Below, one piece after another: positions 1-14,500 of a DNA stretch of 64,000 nt. Made by a program: the position numbers and the translations under genes. Numbering within the stretch: position 1 is the first letter of the stretch; each line of letters starts with the position of its first letter. Under the pieces are notes generated by a model that saw nothing but the letters and a program-made list of their open reading frames with translations, was not told the DNA's origin and made no database searches. Source of the stretch: Caprimulgus europaeus (taxonomy: Eukaryota; Chordata; Aves; Caprimulgiformes; Caprimulgidae). The stretch is from positions 9,929,554 to 9,993,553 of the forward strand of contig OU015529.1 of NCBI GenBank assembly GCA_907165065.1. Reading direction: 5' to 3'.

Positions 1-3000
1 CTTTCCTGGGATGACTTTAATAATGAATATAAAGTTCCTTCAAGATGGCAAGAAGCTTCAACACAGACTAAATCCAAAAGAATCCTGATAATTTTTTTTG
101 GTTGCTGCTGTACAAGGTACTCCACCAGCTTTCTGCATGTTAGGAGAAGGTGGAAAACAATCACTGTGACAGGTTCAGCTGAGCTAGACTGTTCTTGGAA
201 AACAGATGCATGCCTGCTGTCAGATATCTTGAACAGTGTAGTCTCTCCTACTGCCAAGACCAAAACTGTGATATGAAGGGTCCCAGAGGGCAACACAGTG
301 ATGAGGCTACCACAAGATGTGAAAGCAGGAGAGACTCTGAACCAAGAGTGTAAGAAAAATACATAACCATGTGAAAGGAGATATACTTACATAGACCAGA
401 AGCAGGTCACAAAGTCGCTAAGGATCTCCATCCACTAACATTTAAAAATATGTAATTTTAAAAATCAGCAAGCTCACTGTAAATTAGAAAAAAGATGCTT
501 ACACTTCTGTATAAAATACAGCATCCATCCTACTTCACTTCTCTTGGTAAAGTCCTATATTTTTCTATATTTTTATGTATTTCCATGTAGCTTAAGCCTA
601 CTGGAAAGAGAATTGTTCTGTTCAGCATTCTCAAGTAAATAAAAAATTTTAATCTCCTGCTAGTTTAAATTCATAACTAATCCTGTTACGATTCAGTAAA
701 TATTTCATTTTACAGTTGCCAGAGAATTTGTGAGGCAAATTTTGTCCCTCTTTATGAGGGACTCGATTTCCGAGCATCTCAGTACATCCTCTGCACTTTC
801 CTCACCCAGCCTAAGTTCTGCCACACGCACCTCCTTCGATTCGAGTCTGCGATAACAACAGCACTCACAGCACTTCCACTGCTGAGAGCACGGCAAAAAA
901 GCTAATTAAATCCATCTCCTTCACTCCACTGCATAAAGGAGAGAAAAATTTAAATTACGGGTTTCTCGGTACCCCCCAGCAAATTTCCCTGGGATTTAGC
1001 TGCCATTTAGGCATCGATGCTCCTATGCACTGCTCGGTGCATTTCAATTTTACATTCTCTCCTCTGACTCCATTTGCTGAGTGTATTAAGATTCTGAAAA
1101 AACAGTTACTTCTCTCATTCTTAGCCATCTCTGCATGTTAGTGCCAACCTCAGATAAGGTGGAAAACATCACAGCTTTAGTTGAGTCACGAGCGTGTCAG
1201 TGCGCATCAGGAGAGGGAGGGAAGGTGTAGAGGCCTCGATGTGCCGACTGCTTACGCTGGCTGCTGACCATGGAACTGCTGACTCTGCTTTGCTTTGCCT
1301 AAAACACATCACACTGACGTGCCACCACCTCAGATGCAGGGTTCAGACCTCTGCCAGGGATGTGCTGTGCTTTCCCAAGCCTTGCTGTATCGAGAAGGTA
1401 TTAAACCTGATGTGCTGCCGTCTTCTTGGCAAAGAAAAACGTGTGTTAGAACAACTTTTCAGTTCCCAAGGACAATAACTGCAATGATAGCTTGAAAGAT
1501 AAAAAATAACATTACAGTTCTACAGAGGATGGAATTCACAGGTCAATGTACAGCACAGGGGTAAATTTGACAAAATATTTGGTTTTACTGAAGCAACCTC
1601 TTCATTAATATCTAACTACACCCTAATATTTTAGCTTGGCTCGGTGTTTGGAAAATATACCCACTATTTACAGCCTGTTGTTAGGAGCTGGGAGCACTGG
1701 TAAGCCCACGTACTCCTGAGAGAGGGAAATATGGAGAGATTTAACTAAGGGTTACAACTGGCAAATACTTTTCCAAAAAATGAAAAACAGCATGTGCAGC
1801 TGTTGTGATACTTCAGAAAGCTACTATTTTACCCTGGAAGGCTTAAATCCTCACCTCTGCTTTGATTTCTGTGCTTAAGGAAGAGAGCAAAGGAGAGCAA
1901 ACTGGCTCTAGAAATCCCAGTTACCACAAGGGTACAATTTTCTATACCCAGCAGCACATAAAATAGCCACCAAGTATTGATTTCAGTGTCTGGTGGGACT
2001 GTGTGCATGAAATACCAGAGTGACAGGCAGAAAAGATAAAATTCAGATGAGGCAGCAGGGTCATGATTTTGAACAGCCACAGGAAGCTACTTCAGATGGG
2101 AAGGACAGGGCAGGGAGAGAAGCCGTTTAAAGCTCCATCTACCCAATCTCCGGATAAGTTCCTCTTGGCAGGAGATTGCAGAATCCCTTGCAATAACAAG
2201 AAAATACCTTGGCCCCATTAGTGAATTTCAAACGAAAGGCTCCTTTCCTTTGCTTTTAGAAACAACCTAATTAATTGTTTCCTAGAGCAGCGACTTTGCA
2301 ACCACCGAAGTCTCTACCAGGCAGATCCTTCCTGGCTCCTGGCAAAATGCACGAGTCCAGCTCAGGCACACAAATGCCCTCATAGACATCTATAGGTACA
2401 GACATCTAGAAAATTGTACACAGAATGTACAAGTCTGTGTCCATAACAGACTTAATGTTTTAAAAACACTTGATAAAAATTGGAAGTGAAGGTGTCATTT
2501 CAGGTGAAGGTAAGTAAAATTTGAGCTTTATGATTTGAGGCAAATGCTCACAAAGATGCTGAGATGACACGACCTTGCCTAAGCTCGCTGAGTGAGGCTT
2601 GGCAGAAGCTTTAGTTGCACTTTATAACAAAACAGAAATTGGAAATAAATGTTTATATGTTTGTCAAATTCAGACTTATTGCACCAGGCTAAATTGAATA
2701 TATTTAATCTGGATGGAAACCAAAGAAAGTTAGCTGAGTTTTATAAGTAGCACATATAAATGTTTAAATATTCAAGTGGATGAATAGTCATGAGGAATAA
2801 TCTTTAGCAAGAGGGAAAAGAAAAATCAGCATAGCTACACTACTATTGCTGGGTCTCACCGATAGTAAATATGCCAGAATTTCTGGCATACAATGCTTTC
2901 ATTAATGATAAATCATTGTGTCAACAAAAAGATGATGAGCAGCATAAATAAGGGATTATCTTTGTAGTTATGTTAGTATCAGTACTCGGTTGTATTGAAC

Positions 3001-6000
3001 ATGAGAAGCCTGTATTAGTACTCTGTATCCATATGTTCTTAGCCAAAGCTGCAAAACTGTTAGCCAAGTAAAGCAATTATAAGAAAATAATTCTATTTTT
3101 TTTTAGACACTGCTGTTAAAATCTAGTTCAACCATAATTATTAAATGGCCACCCACACGCTGCAAACTGTGGCACAGGTAACATGGCTAACAAGCCCTGC
3201 TTCAAATTGGAGCTCAATGCAGTGAGATCTGTTCCAGTAGCTAAACCTGCTCTGGGATCTCTGCAGTAAACTCAAGGCTACAAAACAGTCAGTCTGTGAC
3301 TCATGCAGTACACCATTTCCCATCCCTCTTATGTGCAGAAATGGAATAAAACCAGCTCTCGTGTTTCCAGACGACTGCATAACACTGACACTGGGGAGTC
3401 CCCATGACCACACGCTGTTTCACCAACCCTTGGGTCACTGAGTGGCTGCTGACACCCACAACTGCAGACCCAGTGGGAAAGAGCATGAAACTAATAGTAC
3501 TTGTTAATTAAAGGATTTAAATCAAGCTGTAACTCCTTACAGCAGATGCATTTCATAACTTCCACAGCTACGTAGGTGTAAAGACTGACAGACACACCCA
3601 GGCATGAAGGAAAAGATAAAATTTTTAATGTTTATTTTTCCATGAAAAAGCTTTACAAGGAGAAAGAGGTTTCACAGGAGGAAGAGGACATTCTTTAATC
3701 ACTGTTTATTTGTTGAATTGCTATCCAAGGCTGATATTTCTTCTACAGTGTATTTACTTGTTCTCATAATATTACAGGACATTTACCTTTTATTTAGAAA
3801 GGATCATAATCCATTAATATTTTTAAGAACATTATTAGGCAATGCTGTATGTGAAGAATTCACACAATCTGCATCAGCTGTAGATGAAGCGCCTTCAGTT
3901 TTAATTCTTTGCATATTTTGTAGCAACAAATATAAAATGATCAGATATTTGCAAGGCTTTGCATCATGTGTAATGGAAAAACAGAGGTTTAGTATCTCAA
4001 AAAGCAGACAAAAATATTCCAATGTCCACAAAGCCACACTTACATCCCCAAGGAAGAGAAAACATTCACGCCTTTCCCCTTACACCATAAGGAGACATTT
4101 ATTCAGGTGTTAAGTGCTCAGATGTGACTTTCTTCGCTAGTATTACATTGCTGGGATTTTCAGACATCCCAGCATCAGAACCCAAATGAAGTTATATGGT
4201 TTCACAGTGAGAGAACCTGACCCTCCATAGCTGCCTCTGCACACAACCCTCTGCCATTTAAAGAATCTTTGCAGATCTGTAGAACAGGGGGAAAAAAAAA
4301 ACTCAAACAAAAAACAAAGACCAACACTTTACCCCTCAAATACCAGGAAGGATCATCCTCACCCTTGTGGATCGCTGAATGTTTTGCCCTCCATCTCACT
4401 CACATCACAACTTCAGCAAGATGTTTGAAATCTTTTTGCCAGTTTCTTTGAAGTGTACAAAAGAGGCAACAAGAGTTTCAGAAGTAGCTTCATAAGATTG
4501 AAAATAAGAAACATTTTAAAGTACTTTGTAAGAAGAGCAGCTTGAATAAAAAGCACCTTAATTTCAACTTGATTAAACAACCATGAAGAGGAAGGAAAAC
4601 TCTTTGCAGTTTCAGAATTAGTACTGAAGTTAAAAATGCTGAAACTTGCAAAGGGTCAAATACCTTATTTCAATCAGTACTCCAACATTTCTGTAAAGAT
4701 ACACTTTTAAGTATTTTTATGCAAGGCACTGATTTTTTCCTTCAGGCATCATGATGTAATGAAAATTTCTGTCACACTGGGCTTGAACTACTGGCCCTAA
4801 AGATATTTGCCGCTAACCTTGGAGCACCTAGATTTCACCCAGCAGCAGTTTTACAACTACATTATTTTTCTTTGTTAATAACTTTATAAAATCACATAGA
4901 TCCATCACAGGTTTTACTGTTAAAATGATTAATGGTACACTAACGGTGATGATTTACAGAAGAGAAAGTTTTAATTGCACTAATTTGCCTTTAAAAGTGA
5001 AACTAGATAGTTTTGAAGTTAAATATTCAGAATATAAAACATTCAGCAATTCTGTTCCTCTCTTATAAATTCTTAATTTTTAAATTCTGGAAGCCAGTTA
5101 ATTGATACAGGCAACTCTCAGGACAGATTCCTTGAATGTATGGTTCAAAACAAAGTATTCAAGTTTAAGCAAAAGTCTGAAAAACAAGCTCTTATTTAAA
5201 AAAAAAAAGAATATAAAATCAAATTGGAATTTGTTATCCTGCTTTCTATGAAGTCTGACACGGGACAGATGGGTTGAGTGTCTAAATACTTAGTCAAAAG
5301 GGGAAATATGCAGTGTGGAATATTGCTCTTCTGAGGCACGTTGGGCATGAAGCATTAAATTAAGGTAGACTTACAAACAGAATTTTCCAAGTGGGATTTC
5401 TTCAGCTCAAAACTGTCAATGTTTCAAAGGAACCAGGCAAGACTTGAAAAATACTTGTCATTCTTTTGCTTAGCCCTAGGGCCTGCAAATGGACAAAAAG
5501 TTCTCTAGTGTATTTGAAAGCAATGGACCAACAAAGAGGTACACCGAGCAGTTAGTAATTATAGCTGCACAAACACTCCTCAATTTATATCCAAGGTTTC
5601 CAGTCTTCCAGCTGTGAAAAAATGTCTTGCCCTCCGAGAATAATTAAGCACAATCTGCAACAAGATAACAAACTGGGGTATCTTTCAAATCACATAATAG
5701 CCAAAGTATTTAATTTATAGTATCAAAGTTTCCTGAAACTAAGAGTCATCAAAATCCCTGCATAGGCTACTCAAGTTTGACAAGATGTTCTGGGAGATCT
5801 AGAAACAACTTCAGGACCTCACTGGGCAGGGCCAGAGGCAACGGCAAAAATTCTGACAGTAGTTGTATCAGTGTAAAGCTTGAAGACATAAATCTTATTC
5901 TAATCCTATCCAGAATCATGGGGGAGGGTCCAGGTAGGTCCTAGAATCTGGTAATTATTACCAGGTTATCTTAAGAGCAGTAATGAATCAATTGATTGAA

Positions 6001-9000
6001 GATTTTTGCAGGAATAAGGGCAAAATCCTTCCCTTCTTCATGGAGCAAGATTTTATAGGCTGTAAATAGAAGCAGACCTAGGAAGCAGGTGGCCCCAGAA
6101 AGTCAGTGTGCATCAGGTCTATCCATTTTGAGGATCAGTGTCGTGGTGTAACTCATCCTGGAATCCTTCCCCCGATCTGCACCCCTTTGGAGTGAGCTGC
6201 CAGGTAACATCACCTTTGTATGGGACAGCCCTCCTGTACTTGCACCTCACATCCCCATCCCTAAAGCAGGGGAGGGGCAAGGCGCTGCCGGAGAGACTCA
6301 ACCTACTTGGATCCCTCCAAGGTAACGAGATACTGGCTGCATTTTATCCTTGGGGAAACTACAGGAGGAAAAGATAGACCCAAAAACCTAACTAAAACCC
6401 CCCATGATATTGTGACAAAGAAACTAAGATAAACTCAGTCATAGGTGTGCTGAATCCTTAACAAGAATGAACCCTAATCCTTAAAGAGAGTAAGAGATTT
6501 TACATAAGATAGTACAAAAACTGTAGAAAGTAAGAACAGCTGCTTCTGCTGGAAGATAGTAGGCAAATTTGGTTATAAGGAAATAATGGAATGTAAAATA
6601 ATAGAAATACAGATTCTAAATTCATGATCTGTTGTAGAACACAAAGACAGATGTGGTGGTTTAATTAAAAAATAGCCAGTTCTTACATTTTCAACTGTCT
6701 CCAACTAATTGTCATCAGTCTTATACTTGCTCTGCTTGGGACAGAGAGCAGTATCCCCTCTAATCCTGGACAAACTTATTTCAATGAAAATTATAATGAT
6801 TAATTCTAAATACTAAATCTTTGCTAACATAAAGAATTAATTTCAACTGATTATGCAACCAACTAGCTTGCAGATATGAGTGGAGTGTTACTGTGGGTGG
6901 CTGATAAGCTGCTGTGCATGGTTAAATTCTCCTCAGGCAGCACAACTGCAGCCTGGAGGACACCTATACACAATGTGTCACCGCACCTCTTGCACGTTAT
7001 ACAAAGAAGAAAACTTAATTTTGAGTTGCAATACACACTGCTGTGGGAGTTTAGCTGCAACCTGTCATTGAGGCAAGTCTTCATGAATAACAGTGATTTA
7101 AAGAATGACGATTATAAGAATGTACATAAATCTCTGCTAAACCATAAGCCATATTCAACTAGATATATCACTCATAACTCTACAAAAGGCAGACATTTAA
7201 AGCTTTCATGTATGTAGAAGATCTAGTTAGGAATAAAAAATTAAAGAGAATTTGTGGTCACTAGTACAACTCTCTCTGCTAAAATAAATAGTCACTAATT
7301 AAAGGAACAGAAGGAAATGCCCCTGCATGAGAAGGAAAGTCACTTCGTTCTGATCATCCTCCTCCTCTAAGCACGAAATAAGAAATATATTTTTCTGGAT
7401 GTTCTCACAAAAAATAGTTTTACCTATGGTTTGAGCTACAAGATTTGCTCACTGGAATAAAAGAAGTGCTTGAAAAATATATGCAATGTACTGGGAACCA
7501 TATGCACCTTTTCTGAGGCTAAGCAGATAAGGCTTTTACATGATGCTCTAAAACTACGTTCTCAGGTATTACTCATCTGGTCTGCACTTGCTTTGTATCG
7601 TGACATTACCACAGCATTATACAAACATAATGCTCTACAAGTGGAAGACATTAGAGGCAAAATACAAACTATGAACAAGTGCATCCAGTAGGAAAGCCCA
7701 AAATGACATGTGAGAATCTAAGACAAAAAGGAATCAACTGCTAATGCAGGAATAAAACGCATGCCCATCAGTAGGTTTACACAGCCAGCATCCCCACCCT
7801 TCCTTCAACAGAAAGGCACAAACCAGAGATACTACTGAACTCAAACAACATGAAAAGCTATTAAAACACATTACACTCCCTCTTCAAAACCACACTACTT
7901 TTTCCTAGCCTAATGAAAAATATTGTACTGTAATTAAATAAAATTTCTAAAAACATTTAATGGAACTATTAATATATTCATTCAAAACCAAAATCTGTTG
8001 CAGAAAAACAAACACTGCAACTAAGAACTGCAAATGCCAGTGAACCTGTTTCCATTATACAATACAACCATGACCAATATTCTTTACAGATTTGCTAGAG
8101 TAATTTATTATTTTATTGAGGTCTGATGCAAAACCTACTAAAGTCAGCAGGAAGACAGGTTTTGAAAAGGCCTTGAATTACATACCTTTACTGCGAGATA
8201 CAAATTGGGAAGTGCTGAGCCACACCAACCTGCTTAGAATTTTTATATCAGGAAACACTAATAAACTAAATTACCATACAAAGATAGCAGTATTTAGACA
8301 GAGTAGTAACACTTCCTATTTTTCTCAATCATATTTTGAAGATGCTTTCTGGTACTTAAGTGAAATAAATTTCTGTAGCTTGTACATGCTATTCTGTTTG
8401 CCTGTCTGGTTCCATTTATGACACTCGTTGCTTTAGTGCAAGAGCATCTTGTAAACCTGGAGGAAGCCAGGGCAATAGCATCCCTAAACATCATCAGCTT
8501 TTAAAAAAGATGTTTTTTCTAATTATAGAACATTCAAATGTCTGTACACCAGAAGTGAAACACAAGTTGAGACTCTAGGAATGTGTATTGCTACTCCTTG
8601 GACAAACAAAACACCGTGTCAGGCTATATGATTAAAGGCCAATGGCAGTGAACACAGACTGAGCGAGGAGCAGAACCCCAGTAACCTCATCAGCGAGAAC
8701 TGGAGCACACTGAAAATGAGCTGCCCCTAAGATGATGAAGGAGAATGATTAGAGCAGTGTTCCTGTGTAAAAACCCACTAAAATGAGTCAGGAAAAGCAG
8801 CTCTCCCTTGCAAATTAAAGGAGCTATTGCCTAGAAGTGTTTGGGACTTACTAGATGCAAGGGAAAAGCATTTTGGGATATACAGCTCTTCTTTGTAAAT
8901 AGGGGGTTGTGTGTCTTTCTGAGATGGCACCACACCTTCTGCCTCTCCTTCAGCATAAAGCCATTACAGTGCAGTAGCAAGGAAAGCTCTCAGACTTTGG

Positions 9001-11195
9001 AGACAGTGTACCACCCCAAACTCCCTTAGTTCATATCAGAATCACTCATCTGCTGCAAGACATGGACTTAAAAGATAAAGAAAAAACAGATTCAAACAGA
9101 TATATTGCCGATCTCCACTATTAAAGCTGAAACTGTTTTACTTGAAATACAATTGTTTAAAATTTGTCTGTAACTAAATATTTAAAGGTCCCTTAGAGTC
9201 TGATCCTAGACTTCAGCTTGATGCTTACGCAACGATTTTCCTACTACCTACTACCGCCCTTCCCCAAGAAGCTTATCCTGGTTCCGAGTGTGTCCACAGA
9301 CAGTGACTAACAGTCAAAACTTGAAAACAAAAAGGATACAACACTTAAACACACATTTATATATGTACATTTAGATAGAAAACGTATCTACAATGCTATA
9401 TATAACATTACACAGTATAGTTAAATAAAATACACAATCTTTCCCCTACAGCCAAACTTTAATTAAAAAGTGTCAATAAGAAAACAGATTTCTTGACTTT
9501 TTTTTTAAAAAAAATACTGGAATATAGTCAGAATTTTAAGATCTCATCCAATTGAAATAGAGAACTATAATGTCATTCTGGTTGAAAATGAAAGAAAAAA
9601 AATTCCATCTGCTGAACTGTATGTTCAAGATAACTGTAACAGTTTGGTTCATTATTCAGAACTTCTGAAACTAACGCTTGGCTTTTTTTCAGAAAGCAAC
9701 AGAAAATTTGTGGGCTAGCTGGAAGCTGATCTAAGGTTTCCTGGCTACTATCCAAAGTTAAACAAAACCAAAAAATTCTGAAAGAGTGAGTTATACTAAT
9801 GTGTAAAAAATTATAAATGCCCAAATCAGTTGTTTTTTTTTTTTAACTTTTATCCTTCCAATAGCATTTGCAATCTGGGAACAAAGTTCTTCAAAATGGC
9901 ATGTGAGAATTGAGAGCCTTACCCAAAGGAGCTGAAAACACTGAATTTAAAAAGTCACTTAAAAAATAAACACAAGAAAAATAACATTAGTTCAGCCCTT
10001 GCCTTGCTGACAGGTGTGATAATAGCCATTTCTGGTACTACAGTGAACTCAGAGATAGACTGGCATTTCAATGGAAGGAAAAACCACACCAGTCCATATG
10101 GTTCCCTTAAAACAAAAGCTTCTTGGGTTCATGACCAAGGCAGAGTTTTGTAATACAGTTTTAAAGCATTTTACTGAAAGATTAGGTTACCAATTTTCTA
10201 GCAAAAGCTTGGAGCCTCTAAACATGAATGCAAATAATCCCTTATTAAATATACAGTTCTAGTTCACTGGCCACTATTACAAATCAGAGAACTAACAGTG
10301 ACTTCAAAAGACTCTGAATCAGGCTTTCAGATTCTAATATTCTTCTTAATATTCTGTGTTTGCAAGACAGAACTGTTCAGACAAGTCTTTACAGAGAAAT
10401 CATAAAAGTAGGAAAGTGATTCACCCTGCTTGAAATAGTTGACATTTAATTTTTGCATTTTAGATATTCAACCATTATTTACCACTTACTATAAAATGTA
10501 AATTGGTATGTATCAGAAAAACTCCAGCATGGTTTTAGTTTTTTTTTCTTTATATATATATATATATATACACACATTAGAGAGGCACATTCTTTGTTAG
10601 AAATCAGCATGAAATTCTGCAGTAGGAACTTGAACACTTCCTTTCACAGAAATTTTTCCATGAAACTATGCTCTTCATATAAGGCGGTCATATCTAGTTA
10701 GGCAAAACACTCAGTTTGCATAACATTAGAGCTGCATCTAGTTTAAGATGTATTTTCAAAATACATGTGTCATAAATGCCACTGCATAAAAATAAGCAAG
10801 ATACTTCTTTTACAGCCTGGGGAGACATTCTATTAAAATTTAATAAGTGCACAAAAGGAGTTTGTAACTGTTAGTCCAAAAGGATCTAGTTATTCTAACA
10901 GTACGTACAGTGCAAAGAACTTCTTACAGCAACATCACAAAGTAACACCAGCTCTTCCAAAAAGACTCCAAAAATGGTTGCTCATTGCTTAGAATGGAAT
11001 ACATCCAATATATTCACAACTGGCAACAGAGTCTAGAGTATTACAATATTATTGCTGCTACTGTAATGAAAAGAAATGAGGTTGTGATGATGAATTTTCA
11101 CGTTAAGCTGTAGGGAACTCAACTTCATTTTACCAAGTATATTATTTCTTAGCTTTGTCATAAGCTCCGGGAAAATGAAAAACAGAGAAAAGTTA
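1..11195. other. AT-rich flank downstream of NHLRC2, no gene recognised
   Basis: This stretch is AT-rich and has frequent stops in all frames. The longest frame, at 3718-4113 plus, has no recognisable domain, codon signature or splice context and looks like chance. No tRNA, rRNA or intact transposon was recognised. The part nearest NHLRC2 may be its 3' UTR if a distal poly(A) site is used. In human the next gene on this side is ADRB1, a single-exon receptor; nothing like it is seen, so it probably lies beyond the window edge. A less AT-rich patch at about 5,930-6,400 is noted as a finding. Confidence 0.6.
10551..10576. repeat. (TA)10(CA)3 microsatellite
   Basis: Ten TA units run directly into three CA units, preceded by a T-rich run. 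It lies in the NHLRC2 3' flank or possible distal 3' UTR. Likely length-variable between individuals. Confidence 0.9.
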
Positions 11196-11201
11196 TTTAT
11201 T
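11196..11201 (-). terminator. NHLRC2: Candidate proximal poly(A) signal of NHLRC2
   Basis: AATAAA is read on the minus strand starting 63 bases after the NHLRC2 stop codon and is followed by a U-rich stretch (CTTTTCTCTGTTTTTC). This would give a very short 3' UTR. Other AATAAA copies on this strand, for example near 8,105 and 8,113, could serve longer forms; the real site cannot be told from sequence alone. Confidence 0.45.
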
Positions 11202-11263
11202 CATATTTCCTCCTACAGAAATGGTGGCTAGTAAAATAAAGCACAAAATTAGCTGGCTTTGGG

Positions 11264-11529
11264 TTAGTTGGTTAAAAATGCGTGTATCAGTTCAACTTGA
11301 GTCAAGCTGCCTTGGTTTGTAGCAGCTATCTGTAAAGGCTGACTGAATGAGACTCCTTTCATCATACAGGCACTGCTACCTTTACTGCAATAATAGAGGC
11401 ACGCTTTGATAGCCAGGATAGCTTCAGCTGACAGACAGCTCCTGGGTAACTGAAAGGGAATGATAATTTGACAGGAAACATCCTTTATTTCTCCAGACAG
11501 ACACTGTCCTTGAAGCAACCAGGTATTAT
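11264..11529 (-). CDS. NHLRC2: NHLRC2 terminal coding exon 11
   Basis: Encodes residues 637-724 and the TAA stop. Contains [27 protein letters not shown] and [11 protein letters not shown], which match the conserved human C terminus, with a short divergent tail (HAFLTN). Acceptor TTACAG|AT. Confidence 0.95.
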
Positions 11530-14500
11530 CTGTAAAAGAAGAACAAGCTTTATCATTAGGATACTTAAGACCATGTCTGTAACCTCCAGAAATCACTATT
11601 TTTACCTATAGGACAAGATGGACTTTCTTTCCATATGCAACATTAGGGGAAATTTCCTTCTTGATTTTTCCAGTTGTGGACACAAAAAAAAAAAAAAAGG
11701 AAAAGTAATTTACCAGTGTTTATTTAGCAGTCACTTAAAAATTGAGAGATCCAGAGCTTCGCTTCAGAACTGTAGGTACATATACAGTACATCTTATTTA
11801 AATGCAATGGATCTGCAATTTGTCCTATATGCTCTTGAGAGGATATTAAAAATTATTCTGAGATATGCAAGCAAAACTCATTAAATTCATAGACTATATA
11901 CATTTGTATCAGAGGTCTAACACTCCAGGTAAGATATCTGCCATAAATGCATAAAACTGCAGGTAAATTATGGTATTTCCAAAGAGAAGTTCTAGTTTTA
12001 CAGGTGGGTTGCTGCAATTTAGCAATGTTGGGGCTGACTGTTAACAGAACTGCACAATAAATGTACCAGCTCACTGCACTGTACTCTGGATTTTACCATA
12101 AGTGAGATGGATGAAGTGCTCTTTTTGGCATTTTTCAGAAAATACCTAAAAGTTGGCTCTAGAATTTATAAGCTTGAAATTACTTGTTGAGTTTAGGTTT
12201 CTTATATTCTCCAATTTTACTAACCCTTGAAGCTATCACATGTATCTTTACTTCAAGAATATTTGAAGATTCAGTAGGTCAAAAAGTGTGCCACTCTCCT
12301 GGAAATAATCTATTTGTACTCCAAAAGCACAAACAGGGATGAGAGACTACTTTAAATCATGAAGCATATAAGCAAACTGCAGTGCCTCTACAAGTATTTA
12401 CTGTCTGCTTTTAAAAGCAAAAATATGCAAATATGAATTATAACAAAATAGGTTCAAAGTAGTTAGGTATAAATGTACCTCAAATACTTTTTGGGAGACA
12501 AAAGCAAAAAGAAGGAATCCCTATCAGGAATATGCTTCTGCTTCATGGTATGCTTTCTCCCAGAAACATGATAGGGCTGGGATAAGCTGTTCATAGCGAC
12601 GAGCGGAGAGGGCAAGCGTCTAAGGGCGATCAGTATCTCTGCAAACCCCCACTGGCAGCTTGTTCCAAGGAAGTTCACAAAAACAATAATGCAGCATGTA
12701 TTCCTTCAAGGTGGTCTTTTTTTTTTAATCTTCACACACCAGCTGTTAAATCCATTGACTCTGAATATTTAAACATGCATTGCATCACAAGGTCAAATGG
12801 GAACACGGGACCGGGAGGGGCATTTTGATTCATCATACTGAGATTACTGGTATTGCAGGCATGTCATGTTATAAACCATTTTGTGTGTTCCCTATTCCTG
12901 TTCAACTGCTAAAACAATACAGGCACTTTACCTTCTGCTGTGATAAACCAGGAATTGGGTGCTTCTTCATTCAGTTCTGAATCTGGAGGCAGAGTCAATT
13001 TTAATAAAAATTGAATTGGCTGGCCAGGAGCTACAGTTAGTGCAGGAAGTTGGACATTTGCTGCAGATTTAGGCAGTTTTGGAAGGTTTGTTATTTTGTC
13101 CTTTTGCACAGGCAGGTTATCTGGAACATCACATGCTTCTGGATTCAGGATAGGCAACTATCAGTAGAAATCAAACAAAATATTTATTTGTATTGGTACT
13201 GAATGTAAATGGGCTTTCAGAATATAATCACAGTTTCACAGCTGACATGGACTAGGAAAACTAACACATGATAACATGGCTATTGGACTAAAAGTTTCTG
13301 ATGGGATGCAACACAACAGTGACAAGGAAAAAAGGAAGGACAAAATTATTTTTTAAAATGAGACAGATAAAGCTGATTAGTCCAAATAAAAATAATATTT
13401 ACTATTAAAATAATAAAATCCATAACTATTTCAGAGTATCCACTACTTAAAGTGCCCTTTGATTTAAAATTTTAACAGCTGCATTATACATATGGAAATA
13501 TTAAGACACAGTGCCATTATAAGACAGACAGGAACACAAATTTGTTTTGCCTTTATGTTTATAAGCAAATACAACAGAGCTCAGTTATGATAGTGGTTTT
13601 GATTTGACAACCTGGAAGCCCGCTGTGTATCCTGCTTTAAGTCACTGACCTCCCAAAATAATCTCATACAGCTTAATTACAAGACTTGGTAATAGATTTC
13701 AACTTCCACTTGTTAGAAAGTACTCATGAAATGCTTTTCATACTGAAAAACTGGGCTGTATTTTTTTAATAACTCATGTTTCTGTGTTATTCTTTTCTAG
13801 AGGATCATCACTTCCTGGTTTAATGCAGAAGGTGCCTTTCCAAAGGCTAAGGCTTTCAACAACTGTGCTAACAGGCAGTGATTATTTGCCAGATCATCAC
13901 AAAACACTCTCTGCATATAGCTACCGTAACCAATTTATTAGCTATATGATTTTTATACCACTTGCCAAAGTCTGTGATAGTAATTTATATCAAGAAACAG
14001 CACTATCAGCCTGTTTAATAAGTATTACTTGCCATGGAAAGAATTTTTGTTTCCAAATCCAGCACTTTAATCTGATGATTATTTGTGTCTGCAACATACA
14101 TCAAGCGGCCATTGTCTTCAACACACAAACCTCCCGGTTCGTTAAAAGCTGACTGTGTAAAGCTGGAACCAATAACATTGTTTGCTTCTCCTGTGCCTGC
14201 CAGGGTAGCACAATTCTTCATCTTGGGATCTACAACCTTAATCTAAGATAAACAGACACAAAAAAATTTCTCTGAAAAAAATCCACCAAGATTTAGAAGT
14301 TCTACATTACCTTATGTTGCACATTTTCAGAAGCCAGCACTAACTCTCAGTACCTTAGCCACCAAGAGTGTGTCCTGGAAGCTAAGTTATCATACTTTAT
14401 GAAATGACATGTCCCATCTTCCCCCACCTCTCCATTCCCTGCTGGACTTTACTTCTTCCTTTGGTCTTCACTGAGTGTTCCCTTTCCTAACTTTGAAGTA

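Noticed and set aside
3718-4113. 131-codon plus-strand open frame in the left flank
   Set aside because: No domain, no splice or promoter context, low-complexity hydrophobic start and AT-rich codons; expected by chance in this length of DNA.
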